A DNA stretch of 64,000 nt from Tolypothrix tenuis PCC 7101 (GTDB taxonomy: Bacteria > Cyanobacteriota > Cyanobacteriia > Cyanobacteriales > Nostocaceae). Location of the stretch: positions 5,721,298 to 5,785,297 of the forward strand of contig NZ_AP018248.1 of NCBI RefSeq assembly GCF_002368295.1, in the 5' to 3' direction. The notes below the pieces were generated by a model. That model saw only the letters and a list, made by a program, of their open reading frames with translations, was not told the origin of the DNA and did not search any database. This document shows, piece by piece, positions 33,958 to 42,964 of this stretch; positions within the stretch are counted from its first letter, which is position 1, and each line of letters begins with the position of its first letter. Both the position numbers and the translations under genes were made by a program.

Positions 33958-34374
33958 TTAGACAAATAAATCGAGGGGTAAATGTCCATACATTTCGTTG
34001 ATGCCCCCACTATTGTACGACTGACAAGAGACTAATACACCACGATGATGACCGGCGTAGGAATCGATATAACACAAGCCATTTTTGCCGTTTAATTTGA
34101 TATAAACTGGCCCTTCAATGTCAGGTAAATTACTCGGCGCTTCATAACCAAAAGCCTGGGAATAAGTCTTCATAGCCAGCTTTCCTGATTCGGCTGTATC
34201 CGCACAAATACCCAAAATTTGGTAATCAGAAAGGCTAGTTATGAGAATTAAAGCCCGCCGGACTGAAGCTTTTTCTGATGGCTTGAGGATTGGTGCAATA
34301 TCTAAACAGTTGAACTTGTTGAGAATTTTTCTTGCGTCTTCAGCCGTGAGATTGGGATGATTAGGAGTTGACAT
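33958..34374 (-). CDS. DUF1824 family protein
   Basis: A 138-residue cyanobacterial protein. The sequence has GICADT, GPVYIKLNGKNGLCYID and HHRGVLVSCQSY followed by MYGHLPLDLF at the C-terminus, the conserved tail of DUF1824. The function is unknown. It lies 83 bases downstream of the prohibitin gene and upstream of the ABC-F gene, all on the same strand. Confidence 0.75.
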   Translation of the reverse strand: MSTPNHPNLTAEDARKILNKFNCLDIAPILKPSEKASVRRALILITSLSDYQILGICADTAESGKLAMKTYSQAFGYEAPSNLPDIEGPVYIKLNGKNGLCYIDSYAGHHRGVLVSCQSYNSGGINEMYGHLPLDLFV

Positions 34375-34456
34375 GAATATGGTTGATGGAGGTTTTTGGT
34401 GATTATTTGGATTTCAGGTGGTAATTGCCTACTATACTAAAATGATTTATCCAAAA

Positions 34457-35305
34457 TTAGGGCTGACTTTGAGTATTACCTAGGTTGAAAATAAAGGGTA
34501 CACTATTTTTTGCGTCGTTACCCATAACTAAGACGTTGGGCATTTGAGCGCCGCCAGCTTTCCATGCTTCAATCGCTTCCTTTTGCAAAACTAACTGTCC
34601 ACCTTGGGCTTTGAGCGTTTCTGCCAAAAGTCTTTGCGCTTCGGCTTTACCTTTAGCGCGATTAACTTCAGCTTGTGCTTCCTGTTCAGCTTCTCGCGCT
34701 ACATAAACAGCTCTTTGCGCCCGTTGTTCAGCGATTTGCTTTTCCTCGACTGCTCGCGCAAATTCGGGCGAAAAAGTCAAGTCAACTACACTAGTATCTA
34801 GTACAATTATCCCATATTTATCTAGGCGATCGCCTAAGGCATTGTCAAAGTCTTCCTTTAATTCGCTGCGTTTGGTAATTGCTTCTTCCACTGTTCTGCG
34901 CGCAGCGGCAATTTTAAAAGCTTCTTGGGTTTGCGGGGCAATGATTTTAGAGACAATGTTGGCTAAGGTTCCTTGTTTGCGTCTCACCTCTACTACCTGG
35001 GTAGGATCGAGGCGAAAGTTAATGGCAAACCGCGCCGATAGATTTTGCAAATCCTTAGTAGAACTCTCTGCCGGCACTTCAAATTTTTGTACAGTTAAAT
35101 CATATACATCTATCACCGAAATAAACGGTGGCTTGAGGTGGATACCCTCTAGTAAGGCTCCATCCCTCGCTTTACCCAAGATACTAATTACTCCAGCTTG
35201 ACCTGGATTAATAATAATAAAGGAATTAAATGCAATACTCACCAGGATTGCCAAAAAAATGCCTAAAACAGTGGTTTGCCAATTCGCAAATTGCTGATTA
35301 TTCAA
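34457..35305 (-). CDS. Prohibitin/SPFH-domain membrane protein
   Basis: The 282-residue protein has one N-terminal transmembrane helix (residues about 10-32), then an SPFH/band-7 domain (about 33-200; INPGQAGVISILGKA, LSARFAINFRLDP, IIVLDTSVVDLTFSPEFARAVEEKQ) and a long charged coiled coil (about 195-250). The sequence is closer to eukaryotic prohibitin and cyanobacterial Phb1 than to HflK/HflC or flotillin. Such proteins form rings on membranes and affect protein quality control. Transcribed away from the ABC exporter gene, with a shared upstream region of short tandem repeats. Confidence 0.9.
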   Translation of the reverse strand: MNNQQFANWQTTVLGIFLAILVSIAFNSFIIINPGQAGVISILGKARDGALLEGIHLKPPFISVIDVYDLTVQKFEVPAESSTKDLQNLSARFAINFRLDPTQVVEVRRKQGTLANIVSKIIAPQTQEAFKIAAARRTVEEAITKRSELKEDFDNALGDRLDKYGIIVLDTSVVDLTFSPEFARAVEEKQIAEQRAQRAVYVAREAEQEAQAEVNRAKGKAEAQRLLAETLKAQGGQLVLQKEAIEAWKAGGAQMPNVLVMGNDAKNSVPFIFNLGNTQSQP

Positions 35306-35370
35306 ATTTTCATCTCCTTAATCATCTCCGCAAGTAAATTATTTTTATGGGCATGGGGCATTGGGCATGG

Positions 35371-35399
35371 GGTAATTGGTAATTGGTAATTGGTAATTT
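35371..35399. repeat. Tandem repeat of GGTAATT units
   Basis: Four consecutive GGTAATT heptamers. Followed by CCCCTTGTCCCC units to about 35430. Located between the divergent prohibitin and ABC transporter genes. Confidence 0.75.
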
Positions 35400-35507
35400 C
35401 TCCCTTTCCCCTTGTCCCCTTGTCCCCTTTCCCCTCATCTCCCCACTTCCGCGATCGCCTGGTTCAAATGTCGTGTTAATATCAATTGCACGCAACTGAG
35501 ACTCATT

Positions 35508-37316
35508 GTGGCTACAGCATTTAAATCTCATCAGGTATCAAGAAAGCGTAGGCATTCTGTGCATCCCCTCCAGCGTCTTTTGGATTATGGGCATGAGTAT
35601 CGTAAACAAATTTGGCTGGCGATTGGTTGTTCCATCCTGAATAAGCTGTTTGATTTAGCACCACCAGCTTTAATTGGGGTAGCGGTGGATGTTGTTGTCA
35701 AGCAACAGGATTCTATTATTGCTCAGTTAGGGGTAAAAGATGTCTTTGGACAATTTTTAATTATCTCCCTGCTCACTATCATCATTTGGATACTAGAATC
35801 GGTTTTTGAGTACGCATATGCTCAACTTTGGCGTAATTTAGCGCAAAATATTCAGCATAACCTGCGTCTAGATGCATACAATCATTTGCAAGATTTGGAA
35901 TTAGCTTATTTTGAAGAACGCAGCACTGGCGGTTTAATGTCTATTCTCAGTGATGATATTAACCAACTAGAGCGGTTTTTGGATGTAGGGGCTAATGATA
36001 TTATCCAAGTTGCCACAACAGTAGTCATTATCGGTGGTGCTTTCTTTGTATTGGCTCCTAGTGTAGCGTGGATGGCGATGTCGCCGATGCCGTTTATTCT
36101 CTGGGGTTCCTTTGCTTTTCAACGGTTGCTTGCGCCACGTTACGCCAATGTACGGGAAAAGGTGGGTTTCTTGAATGCGCGCTTGGTGAATAACTTAAGC
36201 GGGATTATGACGATCAAAAGTTTCACCGCCGAAGATTACGAGACTTCTCGCTTAAAGCAAGACAGTGACGCTTACAGGCAAAGTAACGCTAAAGCAATTC
36301 AACTTTCTGCTGCCTTCGTACCTCTAATTCGGATGCTGATTTTGGTGGGTTTTACAGCATTACTATTGTACGGCGGTATGGCAGCGGTGGCAGGCAAGAT
36401 GTCTGTGGGGACTTACAGCGTATTGGTATTTTTAATTCAACGCTTGCTGTGGCCTTTAACTAGATTAGGAGATACTTTTGACCAATATCAACGGGCAATG
36501 GCTTCTACTAATCGCGTCATGGATTTATTGGATACACCCATAGCGATTCACCCGGGTGATAGGGCTTTACCTGCAAACACAGTGCGTGGTGAAGTGGAAT
36601 TTAAAAATGTGACTTTTGCCTATCAAGATAGATTCCCAGTAGTTAAAAATCTATCTTTGCAAATTCCCGCTGGTCAGACAATTGCTATTGTCGGTTCTAC
36701 GGGTTCTGGTAAAAGTACTTTAGTTAAACTTTTGTTGCGGCTGTATGAAATTAAAACTGGCAACATTACCTTAGATGGTATTGACTTACAAGATTTAAAT
36801 TTGCGGGATTTACGCCGCTGCATTGGTTTAGTCAGTCAAGATGTATTTTTGTTTCATGGCACAGTAGCGGAGAATATAGCCTACGGTAGCTTTGAGGCGA
36901 AAGAGGAAGAAATTATTACAGCGGCGAAGGTAGCCGAAGCCCACGACTTTATTATGCACCTGCCCCAAGGTTATGAGACAATCGTCGGGGAGAGAGGACA
37001 AAAATTGTCTGGTGGACAAAGACAGAGAATTGCGATCGCGCGTGCAGTGTTAAAAAATCCCCCCATTTTGATTTTAGATGAAGCGACCTCAGCGGTAGAT
37101 AATGAAACAGAAGCTGCAATTCAGCGATCGCTAGAACGGATTACCGTCAATAGAACCACAATTGCGATCGCTCATCGTCTTTCTACCATCCGCAATGCCA
37201 ATTGCATTTATGTCATGGAACATGGGAAATTAGTAGAGTCTGGAACCCATGAACAATTGCTAGAACAAAACGGTGTTTACGCTAGCCTCTGGCGCGTGCA
37301 ATCTGGTTTGAGATAA
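35508..37316 (+). CDS. ABC transporter, fused permease and ATPase (exporter type)
   Basis: Starting at GTG 35508, the protein has 602 residues; the frame is open upstream to 35412, but that part is repeat DNA and is unlikely to be translated. The N-terminal 330 residues form a six-helix exporter membrane domain (APPALIGVAVDVVVK, YAQLWRNLAQNIQHNLR). The ATPase domain shows GSTGSGKST (Walker A), VSQDVF (Q loop), LSGGQRQRIAIARA, LILDEATSAVD and IAHRLSTI. It is an MsbA/lipid-A-type exporter half-molecule acting as a dimer. The substrate is unknown. Its downstream neighbour is the CcmS-like gene, with a palindromic repeat between them. Confidence 0.88.
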   Translation: MATAFKSHQVSRKRRHSVHPLQRLLDYGHEYRKQIWLAIGCSILNKLFDLAPPALIGVAVDVVVKQQDSIIAQLGVKDVFGQFLIISLLTIIIWILESVFEYAYAQLWRNLAQNIQHNLRLDAYNHLQDLELAYFEERSTGGLMSILSDDINQLERFLDVGANDIIQVATTVVIIGGAFFVLAPSVAWMAMSPMPFILWGSFAFQRLLAPRYANVREKVGFLNARLVNNLSGIMTIKSFTAEDYETSRLKQDSDAYRQSNAKAIQLSAAFVPLIRMLILVGFTALLLYGGMAAVAGKMSVGTYSVLVFLIQRLLWPLTRLGDTFDQYQRAMASTNRVMDLLDTPIAIHPGDRALPANTVRGEVEFKNVTFAYQDRFPVVKNLSLQIPAGQTIAIVGSTGSGKSTLVKLLLRLYEIKTGNITLDGIDLQDLNLRDLRRCIGLVSQDVFLFHGTVAENIAYGSFEAKEEEIITAAKVAEAHDFIMHLPQGYETIVGERGQKLSGGQRQRIAIARAVLKNPPILILDEATSAVDNETEAAIQRSLERITVNRTTIAIAHRLSTIRNANCIYVMEHGKLVESGTHEQLLEQNGVYASLWRVQSGLR

Positions 37317-37328
37317 ATTCAAGAGTTG

Positions 37329-37356
37329 CTAGAGACGCGATTAATCGCGTCTCTAC
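37329..37356. repeat. Palindromic repeat GAGACGCGATTAATCGCGTCTC, copy C
   Basis: A perfect 22-base palindrome GAGACGCGATTAATCGCG... lies 13 bases after the ABC transporter stop codon, so it may serve as its terminator hairpin. Confidence 0.75.
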
Positions 37357-37378
37357 GACAATTGGCTTGATTACTCTT

Positions 37379-37412
37379 AATTACGAATTACGAATTACAA
37401 ATTACGAATTAT
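37379..37412. repeat. Tandem repeat of AATTACG units
   Basis: Four to five consecutive AATTACG/A heptamers immediately upstream of the next start codon; translated in one frame they give the artificial NYELRITNYEL extension. Confidence 0.75.
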
Positions 37413-37414
37413 TT

Positions 37415-37843
37415 ATGTTTTTTGGTAGTACCCAACCGGAATCAGGCGATAGCAAATGGCGCAATCAATTAGATAGATTTGTCAAAGCAAATCAACCAGA
37501 ATTGGCGGCGCTATTTTGGGGATTGTGGTTAGAAAATGGTAACAGTCAGGGTACTATTGGCATTGATTTACAACCAGCACCGCATTTTGTGTATTGTCCA
37601 AAAGATGAGGTGGAGAAATTAAATAGTCGGGTTGAGAATCGACTGCAAGAAATTATAGGAATTATTGAGAATCATAAAGCAGAAGTAGAAGTGGTGATGA
37701 TTGGTATTGGTAAAGGTGAAATTAAGTTAATTCAATTTGCACCAGAACCACCACCACCAGCTTGTTTTGAGCAAATTGGTAAAGATGTCGATGGGTTATT
37801 GGAACTGTTAGAACAACGGATGAGAGAACAGATTGCTTTGTAA
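37415..37843 (+). CDS. Conserved cyanobacterial protein, possible CcmS-type carboxysome chaperone
   Basis: From ATG 37415 the protein has 142 residues (start MFFGSTQPESGDSKW). A longer frame runs back to 37367 through a tandem repeat and is not credible. Sequence blocks: WRNQLDRFVKANQPELAALFWGLWLENGNS, IGIDLQPAPHFV and VVMIGIGKGEIKLI; soluble, alpha/beta. From memory it resembles the family recently named CcmS, a beta-carboxysome assembly chaperone, but this is uncertain. Other carboxysome-related genes lie within 16 kb (mcdAB at 42.3 kb, carbonic anhydrase at 52.3 kb). The location beside an ABC exporter gives no direct support. Confidence 0.6.
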   Translation: MFFGSTQPESGDSKWRNQLDRFVKANQPELAALFWGLWLENGNSQGTIGIDLQPAPHFVYCPKDEVEKLNSRVENRLQEIIGIIENHKAEVEVVMIGIGKGEIKLIQFAPEPPPPACFEQIGKDVDGLLELLEQRMREQIAL

Positions 37844-37896
37844 AGCAGAGGAAAACAGAATTATTCTGCTTCCCTCCACGCTAATTATTCATCTCA

Positions 37897-38952
37897 TCAG
37901 CTGTACCAAGCTATGTAGAAATCTCGATAGTTTAGATTATTGGCACAATGCCAGATAATATGAAATACAGCATCGTAGCGATAAGAACTGTTTTTAGCAA
38001 ACGGTTGGCTGAGGTAGCCTTTTAAAGCTGTGATGACTTGCGGTAAATCTTCGGTGCGGAGGATTGTTGTCAAAACATCAGCTATATCCATTAAATAATC
38101 TTCGTAGGATGGCTGATTTGTGCTTTGACTGTTGAAGCAGTTTTGACTGTCATTATCTGGTGTCAAGGGTTGAATAAATTGGATGAGAGTAGAGATAACT
38201 TCGTTTAGTTTCTCTGGTAATATTTGGTTGGCTAGATAAAGTTGTTCTAAATTACGAACTGTAGCAAACACAATTGATTCATACTGAGATAGATTGCTTT
38301 GTCGTATTTGGGATAAATTAGCGATCGCAGTTGGATTAGTCAAGTCAATTTTCAAGAGATTCTGAGTAGCAGATATCCGCACCCACTCACTTTGAGTCGT
38401 TGTAATTAGTTGATATAACTTTTTAATTGCGAAGATGTTACCGGGAATTAATTCTCCTAAGTAAGCAGCAGCTTGGCAACAAATCGATTCATCCTCAGTT
38501 GTTGCAATTATTCGCTGTAAAGTAGCGATCGCTATTTCATTACCAGGGTCAATTTTACCTAAAATGCGAGCTACATCGCATAGTAAGTAATCATTTTTCG
38601 TAGTAGAAATCAATTCGATTAATGCTGCAATTATCGCTTGATTTTCCTCACCCAAGCTAGTATTAACTTCTAACAATCTCTCGGTTGCTACATATGCGAT
38701 ATATTTGTCATACTCTATATCCTCCGAAAATTTGGCGAGATTTTTAATCAACTCGTATAGAGCATTAATACCTACTTGATTACCTGGTTCAATTTTGAGT
38801 AAATACACAGCCGCACATTCTCTAAGAAATGTACTTGCAGAATTTTCCAGAAGATAAACTAAAGCCTGGATTACAGCAGCATTACCGGGATCGATTTGCC
38901 AAAGCACCTTAGCTGCATCTAAACAAATTCTATCGCCTTGGTTGATTTGCAA
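37897..38952 (-). pseudogene. HEAT-repeat protein, C-terminal part of a broken gene
   Basis: The ATG-started frame has 351 residues, but the same frame is open back to the stop at 39022-39024. It holds HEAT-like repeats with the consensus L.KIDPGN..AI..L..LI..T, e.g. LLKIEPGNQVGINALYELI and GKIDPGNEIAIATLQRI. These are PBS-lyase-like HEAT repeats common in cyanobacteria for protein-protein contacts. The upstream residues EAIATLGKIAVGNQTAIASL continue the same repeats across the stop, so this and the next entry formed one gene. Confidence 0.75.
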
Positions 38953-39021
38953 GAATTTGACGAGAGATGCGATCGCAGTTTGATTACCGACAGCGATTTT
39001 TCCTAAAGTTGCGATCGCCTC

Positions 39022-39681
39022 TCAGCAATTATACTTGTTTGGCGTTGTCTCCATGATTTGAATTACAGCTGCGATGGCTGCGCCAACGTCTTTGACGAAC
39101 GCACTTTTACTGCTAACAGCTATTTTCTCCTGATTCGGAACCGAATGTAGTAGCGCCAAAGCTGCGATCGCACTTTTATTACCTGGAGCGAATTGTGCTA
39201 ATTTCTCTGCTGCTCGGCGCATAATTGTGCGACTTTCAGTAGTATGAACTAATTGAACAAAGGCTGCAACTACCCGGTTTCTATCGGTTAATTCCAGAGT
39301 TGTTCTAGCTGCTTTCACTAAAGGTTTTGGAACTATTTGCCAATCTCGCTTATCCTGACGAAAATAGCCATAACTCCATTTCAGCAGTTGTGCAACAATC
39401 GCATCCCCTAAACTGCAGTCAGGGAAGTAAGCTAAAGCTTCAGCCGCAAAAAAGTAGGCGCGGTAACGATAAAAATCGCCGCAACCATCATTAAAATCTA
39501 TTAAAGCCTGGATAAATTCTTCTTTTTGCGCCTTAGCTACATCCTCTCGTTTGAACCAGTGGAGGATTTCAGCTTTCCACTCTGGTTCAAAGATGCGGTA
39601 ATTATCTTGATTTAGAAAAGTGCGTTCGTCAAAGACATTGGCGCAGCCATCGCAGTTAAAGAAATATTGCCAATCATGCAT
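39022..39681 (-). pseudogene. HEAT-repeat protein, N-terminal part, ended by a TGA stop
   Basis: A 219-residue frame starts MHDWQYFFNCDGCANVFDERTF and contains helical repeats (RRAAEKLAQFAPGNKSAIAALALL). It ends NKYNC then TGA (39022-39024), and reading through gives EAIATLGKIAVGNQ, the next HEAT repeat. A single CGA-to-TGA change would explain it. Together the two parts would make a protein of about 594 residues. It may be a true pseudogene, a sequencing error or a translated truncated product. Confidence 0.75.
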
Positions 39682-39881
39682 AGCCTCCTATCCACTTTAC
39701 AACGTGGGACGAAAAGGACTTGAATTGGATTTTGCTACATCAGTTGGCTGGCTGTCAAGTCTTAGTGCCTAACCTCTTGGTAGTGAGACTCAATTCACTT
39801 GCGATAAAATGCCTTTTCTTGGGAAACCTAACAAATATGGCTGGTAATTTCAATACCCGTCTTGTTTCCTAAATCCTGCGA

Positions 39882-40472
39882 ATGTTTATGCAACAGTTAA
39901 AAAATAAAGTAACGAATAAATTGGAACGAATATTAGAGCAAAATTTAGTACCCCGTTTAGTCAAGTGGGGAGAATACTTAGAAAATAAAATCAGGCGTTA
40001 TAAGCATCAACAACTGAAGCCGCAATTAAAATTTTGTGGTGTAGATGTGCGATTTAAGCGGGATATCAAAATTGAGCATCCACAAAATGTTTCTTTAGGA
40101 AATAAAGTTTATATCGGCCCGGATGTTTTATTAGATGGTCGTGGTGGAATCACAATTGGCGATCATAGTACAATCGGATTTAACGTTGTCATCCTTTCGG
40201 CAAATCATGATTATCAAAGTAATGATCTGCCCTATGAATATAATGTTTATATTCATAAACCAGTAGTTATTGGTCGTAATGTTTGGATTGGTGGTAATGT
40301 TCTTATTGTCCCTGGTGTGACGATTGGAGATGGCGCAATTATCGCAGCTGGTACAGTTGTAACTGGCAATATTGAGCCTTTAGCAATTGTTGGTAATCAA
40401 CCGATGAGAACTATTAAGTATCGGGATAAAGAACATTATGAACGCCTTGCAAGTGAGCAAAATAGTAGATAA
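39882..40472 (+). CDS. Hexapeptide-repeat acyltransferase
   Basis: This 196-residue protein has a helical N-terminus (residues 1-60) and a left-handed beta-helix of hexapeptides (VSLGNKVYIGPDVLLDG, ITIGDHSTIGFNVVI, VVIGRNVWIGGNVLIVPG, VTIGDGAIIAAGTVVT). The catalytic His is likely the one in SANHDYQSND. It belongs to the maltose/galactoside acetyltransferase-like (NodL/CysE-type) group, probably acetylating a sugar or polysaccharide precursor. An in-frame ATG six bases downstream is a possible alternative start. Single gene. Confidence 0.85.
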   Translation: MFMQQLKNKVTNKLERILEQNLVPRLVKWGEYLENKIRRYKHQQLKPQLKFCGVDVRFKRDIKIEHPQNVSLGNKVYIGPDVLLDGRGGITIGDHSTIGFNVVILSANHDYQSNDLPYEYNVYIHKPVVIGRNVWIGGNVLIVPGVTIGDGAIIAAGTVVTGNIEPLAIVGNQPMRTIKYRDKEHYERLASEQNSR

Positions 40473-40621
40473 TGTCTCTATTGAATGATGCGTTCGCCTT
40501 GGCGAACGCATCCTACCTCTTAATTACGAATTACGAATTAAGCTATTTGCACGCTTTATACCAATTCTCCAAAATTCAGAAACAGAGCAAAACTCAAAAA
40601 CCCTTGCTACATATGGTTTTC

Positions 40622-42010
40622 TTAATTTTGAATTTTGAATTTTGAATTTTGAATTGGTATTACTTGAAGTCTTGCAACCATTCGCAATCCTGGGGGTGTG
40701 GAAAGGGTTAAGCCACGGCGTACAGGAGATACAGGACGTTTATTTACTAATGAAACTTGAAAATGCGACAAAATTGTTGCTAAAACAATTTTCATTTCAT
40801 ATTGGGCAAATGCTAACCCGATACAGCGACGATTACCACCACCAAAAGGTAAATATTCATAGGGTGAAAATTGCCTTTCTAAAAAGCGTTCTGGGCGAAA
40901 TTGTTGGGGATTTGGGTAAATTTCTGGGCGATGATGCGCTAAATAAATGCTAGGTATAATTAGGGTTCCGACTGGTAATTTGTAACCCATAATTTCAATT
41001 GGATATTTTGCCACCCTCAGAAAACCATTGATCACAATTGGGTAAATCCGCAATGTTTCTTGACAGACTGCTGTTAAATAAGGCAACTTAGCAATGCTAC
41101 TCGCATCAGGATTGACACCAAGGGTATCTAGTTCGTTTAGTAACTTTTCCTGCACTTCTGGTAATTGGTCAATCCAGTAAAAAGCCCATGTTAATGCTGA
41201 AGCAGTAGTTTCATGCCCTGCAACCAATAATGTCATTAATTCATCACGTAATTCTAAATCTGACATTGGTTGTCCGTCTTCATAACGAGCAGCCATCATC
41301 AAACTGAGGATATCTTGACGATTTTGTTTAGATTCAGCGCGACGTTCTGCAATCAAAGCATAAATTAATTGGTCAATTTTTTGCAGTTGGCGGATTATCC
41401 GACCCCAGGGACTCCATGCACCTAAATCTTGTCGCATAAATTTAAACAAGAAGGAAGCAAACAGCACAGGAGAACCGATAAAATCTAGCAAAGAACTGAG
41501 CAATTGCCGCAGTTCTTGAAACCGCTCACCTTCATCCAAACCAAACACTACTCGTAAAATGACGCGCAAGGTAATTTCTTGCATGGAGTTACGGATATTG
41601 AAAGGTTTACCAATCTGCCATTCATTACTTACCTGTTCAGCAATTTCACGAATATCTTGGCCGTAAGCCCGCATTCTTTCGCCATGAAAGGGAGGGGTTA
41701 ATAATTGCCGTTGGCGCTGGTGGCGATCGCCATCTAGTAAAATTAAAGAATTATCACCTAACAACAATCTTAAAATTCCGTCCCCCCCACCAGTCTGAAA
41801 ATAACTCGGATCGGCAGTAAAAATCTCCTCTATCGCTTGGGGATGGCTGAAATACACCAGATGGTTAGCACCCTGACTCCAAACAGTGAATGAATCACCG
41901 TAGATTTGGGCAAAATCTTCTAGATATTGCACTGGTTGAGTCACAAACTTGAAAAGCCTTTGCCAACGCGGTAGTTTTGGCCCATCAGGTAAGCTGTGAG
42001 TGAGTGTCAT
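40622..42010 (-). CDS. Cytochrome P450 (CYP110-like)
   Basis: The 462-residue protein has the P450 marks in order: I-helix AGHETTASALTW (near 245), K-helix ETLRIYP (ExxR), PERF-type meander PQQFRPERFLE and the haem-binding FGGGNRRCIGLAFAQYEM with the axial Cys. It resembles the CYP110 group of Nostocales, which oxidise fatty acids, terpenes or alkanes. The substrate is unknown and no electron-transfer partner is nearby. The last ten residues are encoded by a short tandem repeat, so the true C-terminus has been extended by repeat DNA. Confidence 0.9.
   Translation of the reverse strand: MTLTHSLPDGPKLPRWQRLFKFVTQPVQYLEDFAQIYGDSFTVWSQGANHLVYFSHPQAIEEIFTADPSYFQTGGGDGILRLLLGDNSLILLDGDRHQRQRQLLTPPFHGERMRAYGQDIREIAEQVSNEWQIGKPFNIRNSMQEITLRVILRVVFGLDEGERFQELRQLLSSLLDFIGSPVLFASFLFKFMRQDLGAWSPWGRIIRQLQKIDQLIYALIAERRAESKQNRQDILSLMMAARYEDGQPMSDLELRDELMTLLVAGHETTASALTWAFYWIDQLPEVQEKLLNELDTLGVNPDASSIAKLPYLTAVCQETLRIYPIVINGFLRVAKYPIEIMGYKLPVGTLIIPSIYLAHHRPEIYPNPQQFRPERFLERQFSPYEYLPFGGGNRRCIGLAFAQYEMKIVLATILSHFQVSLVNKRPVSPVRRGLTLSTPPGLRMVARLQVIPIQNSKFKIQN
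40624..40655. repeat. Tandem repeat of TTTTGAA units inside the P450 3' end
   Basis: Five consecutive TTTTGAA heptamers encode the last residues (IQNSKFKIQN) of the cytochrome P450 on the minus strand. Confidence 0.75.
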
Positions 42011-42325
42011 ATAAAATTCCGAGGATGAGATAAGTTTCGGCTTTTATTGTTACAAGTTTTTCTAATATTGAGGGCGGAAAAATCCCTCGCAAGATATGAG
42101 TATTTGCTACTAATTAATTGCCAAATTCTATTAGAATAAAGTTAAACTGATGCGCGTCTAGATTGTAAATTTTTACATTTAGGCTGTCATTAGTCATTTG
42201 TCTTTTGTGTTGGCAAAAGACGAAAGAGATTGCTGGCTGCTGGGAATTGTAAGCAAGTGTTAGCAAAATAAGTAGTGGAGGCACAAAGCAGTATATTCTT
42301 ATATGGCAGCGTCGGAAGTTAAAAA
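42011..42325. other. Intergenic region between divergent P450 and parA genes
   Basis: AT-rich, without hairpins or credible frames; expected to hold promoters of both genes. Confidence 0.4.
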
Positions 42326-42964
42326 GTGCCAAACATCATTGCTATACTCAACGGTAAAGGAGGTGTCGGTAAAACGACTACCGCAGTTAATCTGGCTGCA
42401 AACTTTGCCCAAAAATACAATGTAATTCTGATTGACGCAGATATTCAAGGTTCTGCCAGTTGGTGGTTTGGGCGCAATCAGAACGGTATGGGGTTTGATC
42501 TATCTCAAGAAACAAATCCGCAACTTTTAGGTGATTTAAGAAAGCTAACAGGTTACGATTTAGTAATAGTGGATACGCCTCCGGCGCTGCACTCTGAAGC
42601 ATTGGCGACGGTAGTAGCGATCGCAGATTATCTCGTTTTACCCACACCCCCAGCACCAATGGATCTAACCGTCTTAATTGAGACAGTCAGAAAAGCTGTC
42701 ATTCCTTTGGGAGTTCCCCATCGGGTGCTGCTTACCAAAGTCGATCCGCGCAGTATTGGAGAAGCAGTTGAGGCGCAAAACACCCTCACGCGATTAGGAA
42801 TCCCCGCTTGTAAAACCTTTATCCGCGCCTATAAAGCGCACGAGAGAGCAGCACTTGAGGGTGTGGCGATTACTCAATGGCGAGGTAAACACGCACTGGA
42901 AGCGCAGTTAGACTATCGTCGTGTAGCTAATGAATTACAGCTTGATTGGAGGAATAATGGTTAA
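42326..42964 (+). CDS. mcdA: ParA-family ATPase, likely McdA (carboxysome positioning)
   Basis: A 212-residue ParA/MinD ATPase. The deviant Walker A is GKGGVGKTT (residues 10-18) with the signature Lys at 11, followed by LIDADIQGSASWWF and VIVDTPPALHSEAL (Walker B). The start is GTG 42326. Its stop overlaps the next gene, whose product looks like McdB. In cyanobacteria, McdA forms gradients on the nucleoid that position carboxysomes. The presence of the signature lysine fits the type 2 McdA described in beta-cyanobacteria. The ParA family is certain; the McdA assignment rests on the partner gene. Confidence 0.8.
   Translation: MPNIIAILNGKGGVGKTTTAVNLAANFAQKYNVILIDADIQGSASWWFGRNQNGMGFDLSQETNPQLLGDLRKLTGYDLVIVDTPPALHSEALATVVAIADYLVLPTPPAPMDLTVLIETVRKAVIPLGVPHRVLLTKVDPRSIGEAVEAQNTLTRLGIPACKTFIRAYKAHERAALEGVAITQWRGKHALEAQLDYRRVANELQLDWRNNG

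Noticed and set aside
42114..42332. Minus-strand frame of 72 codons upstream of the ParA gene
   Set aside because: No motif, covers the promoter region of the ParA and P450 genes, and looks like random AT-rich frame.
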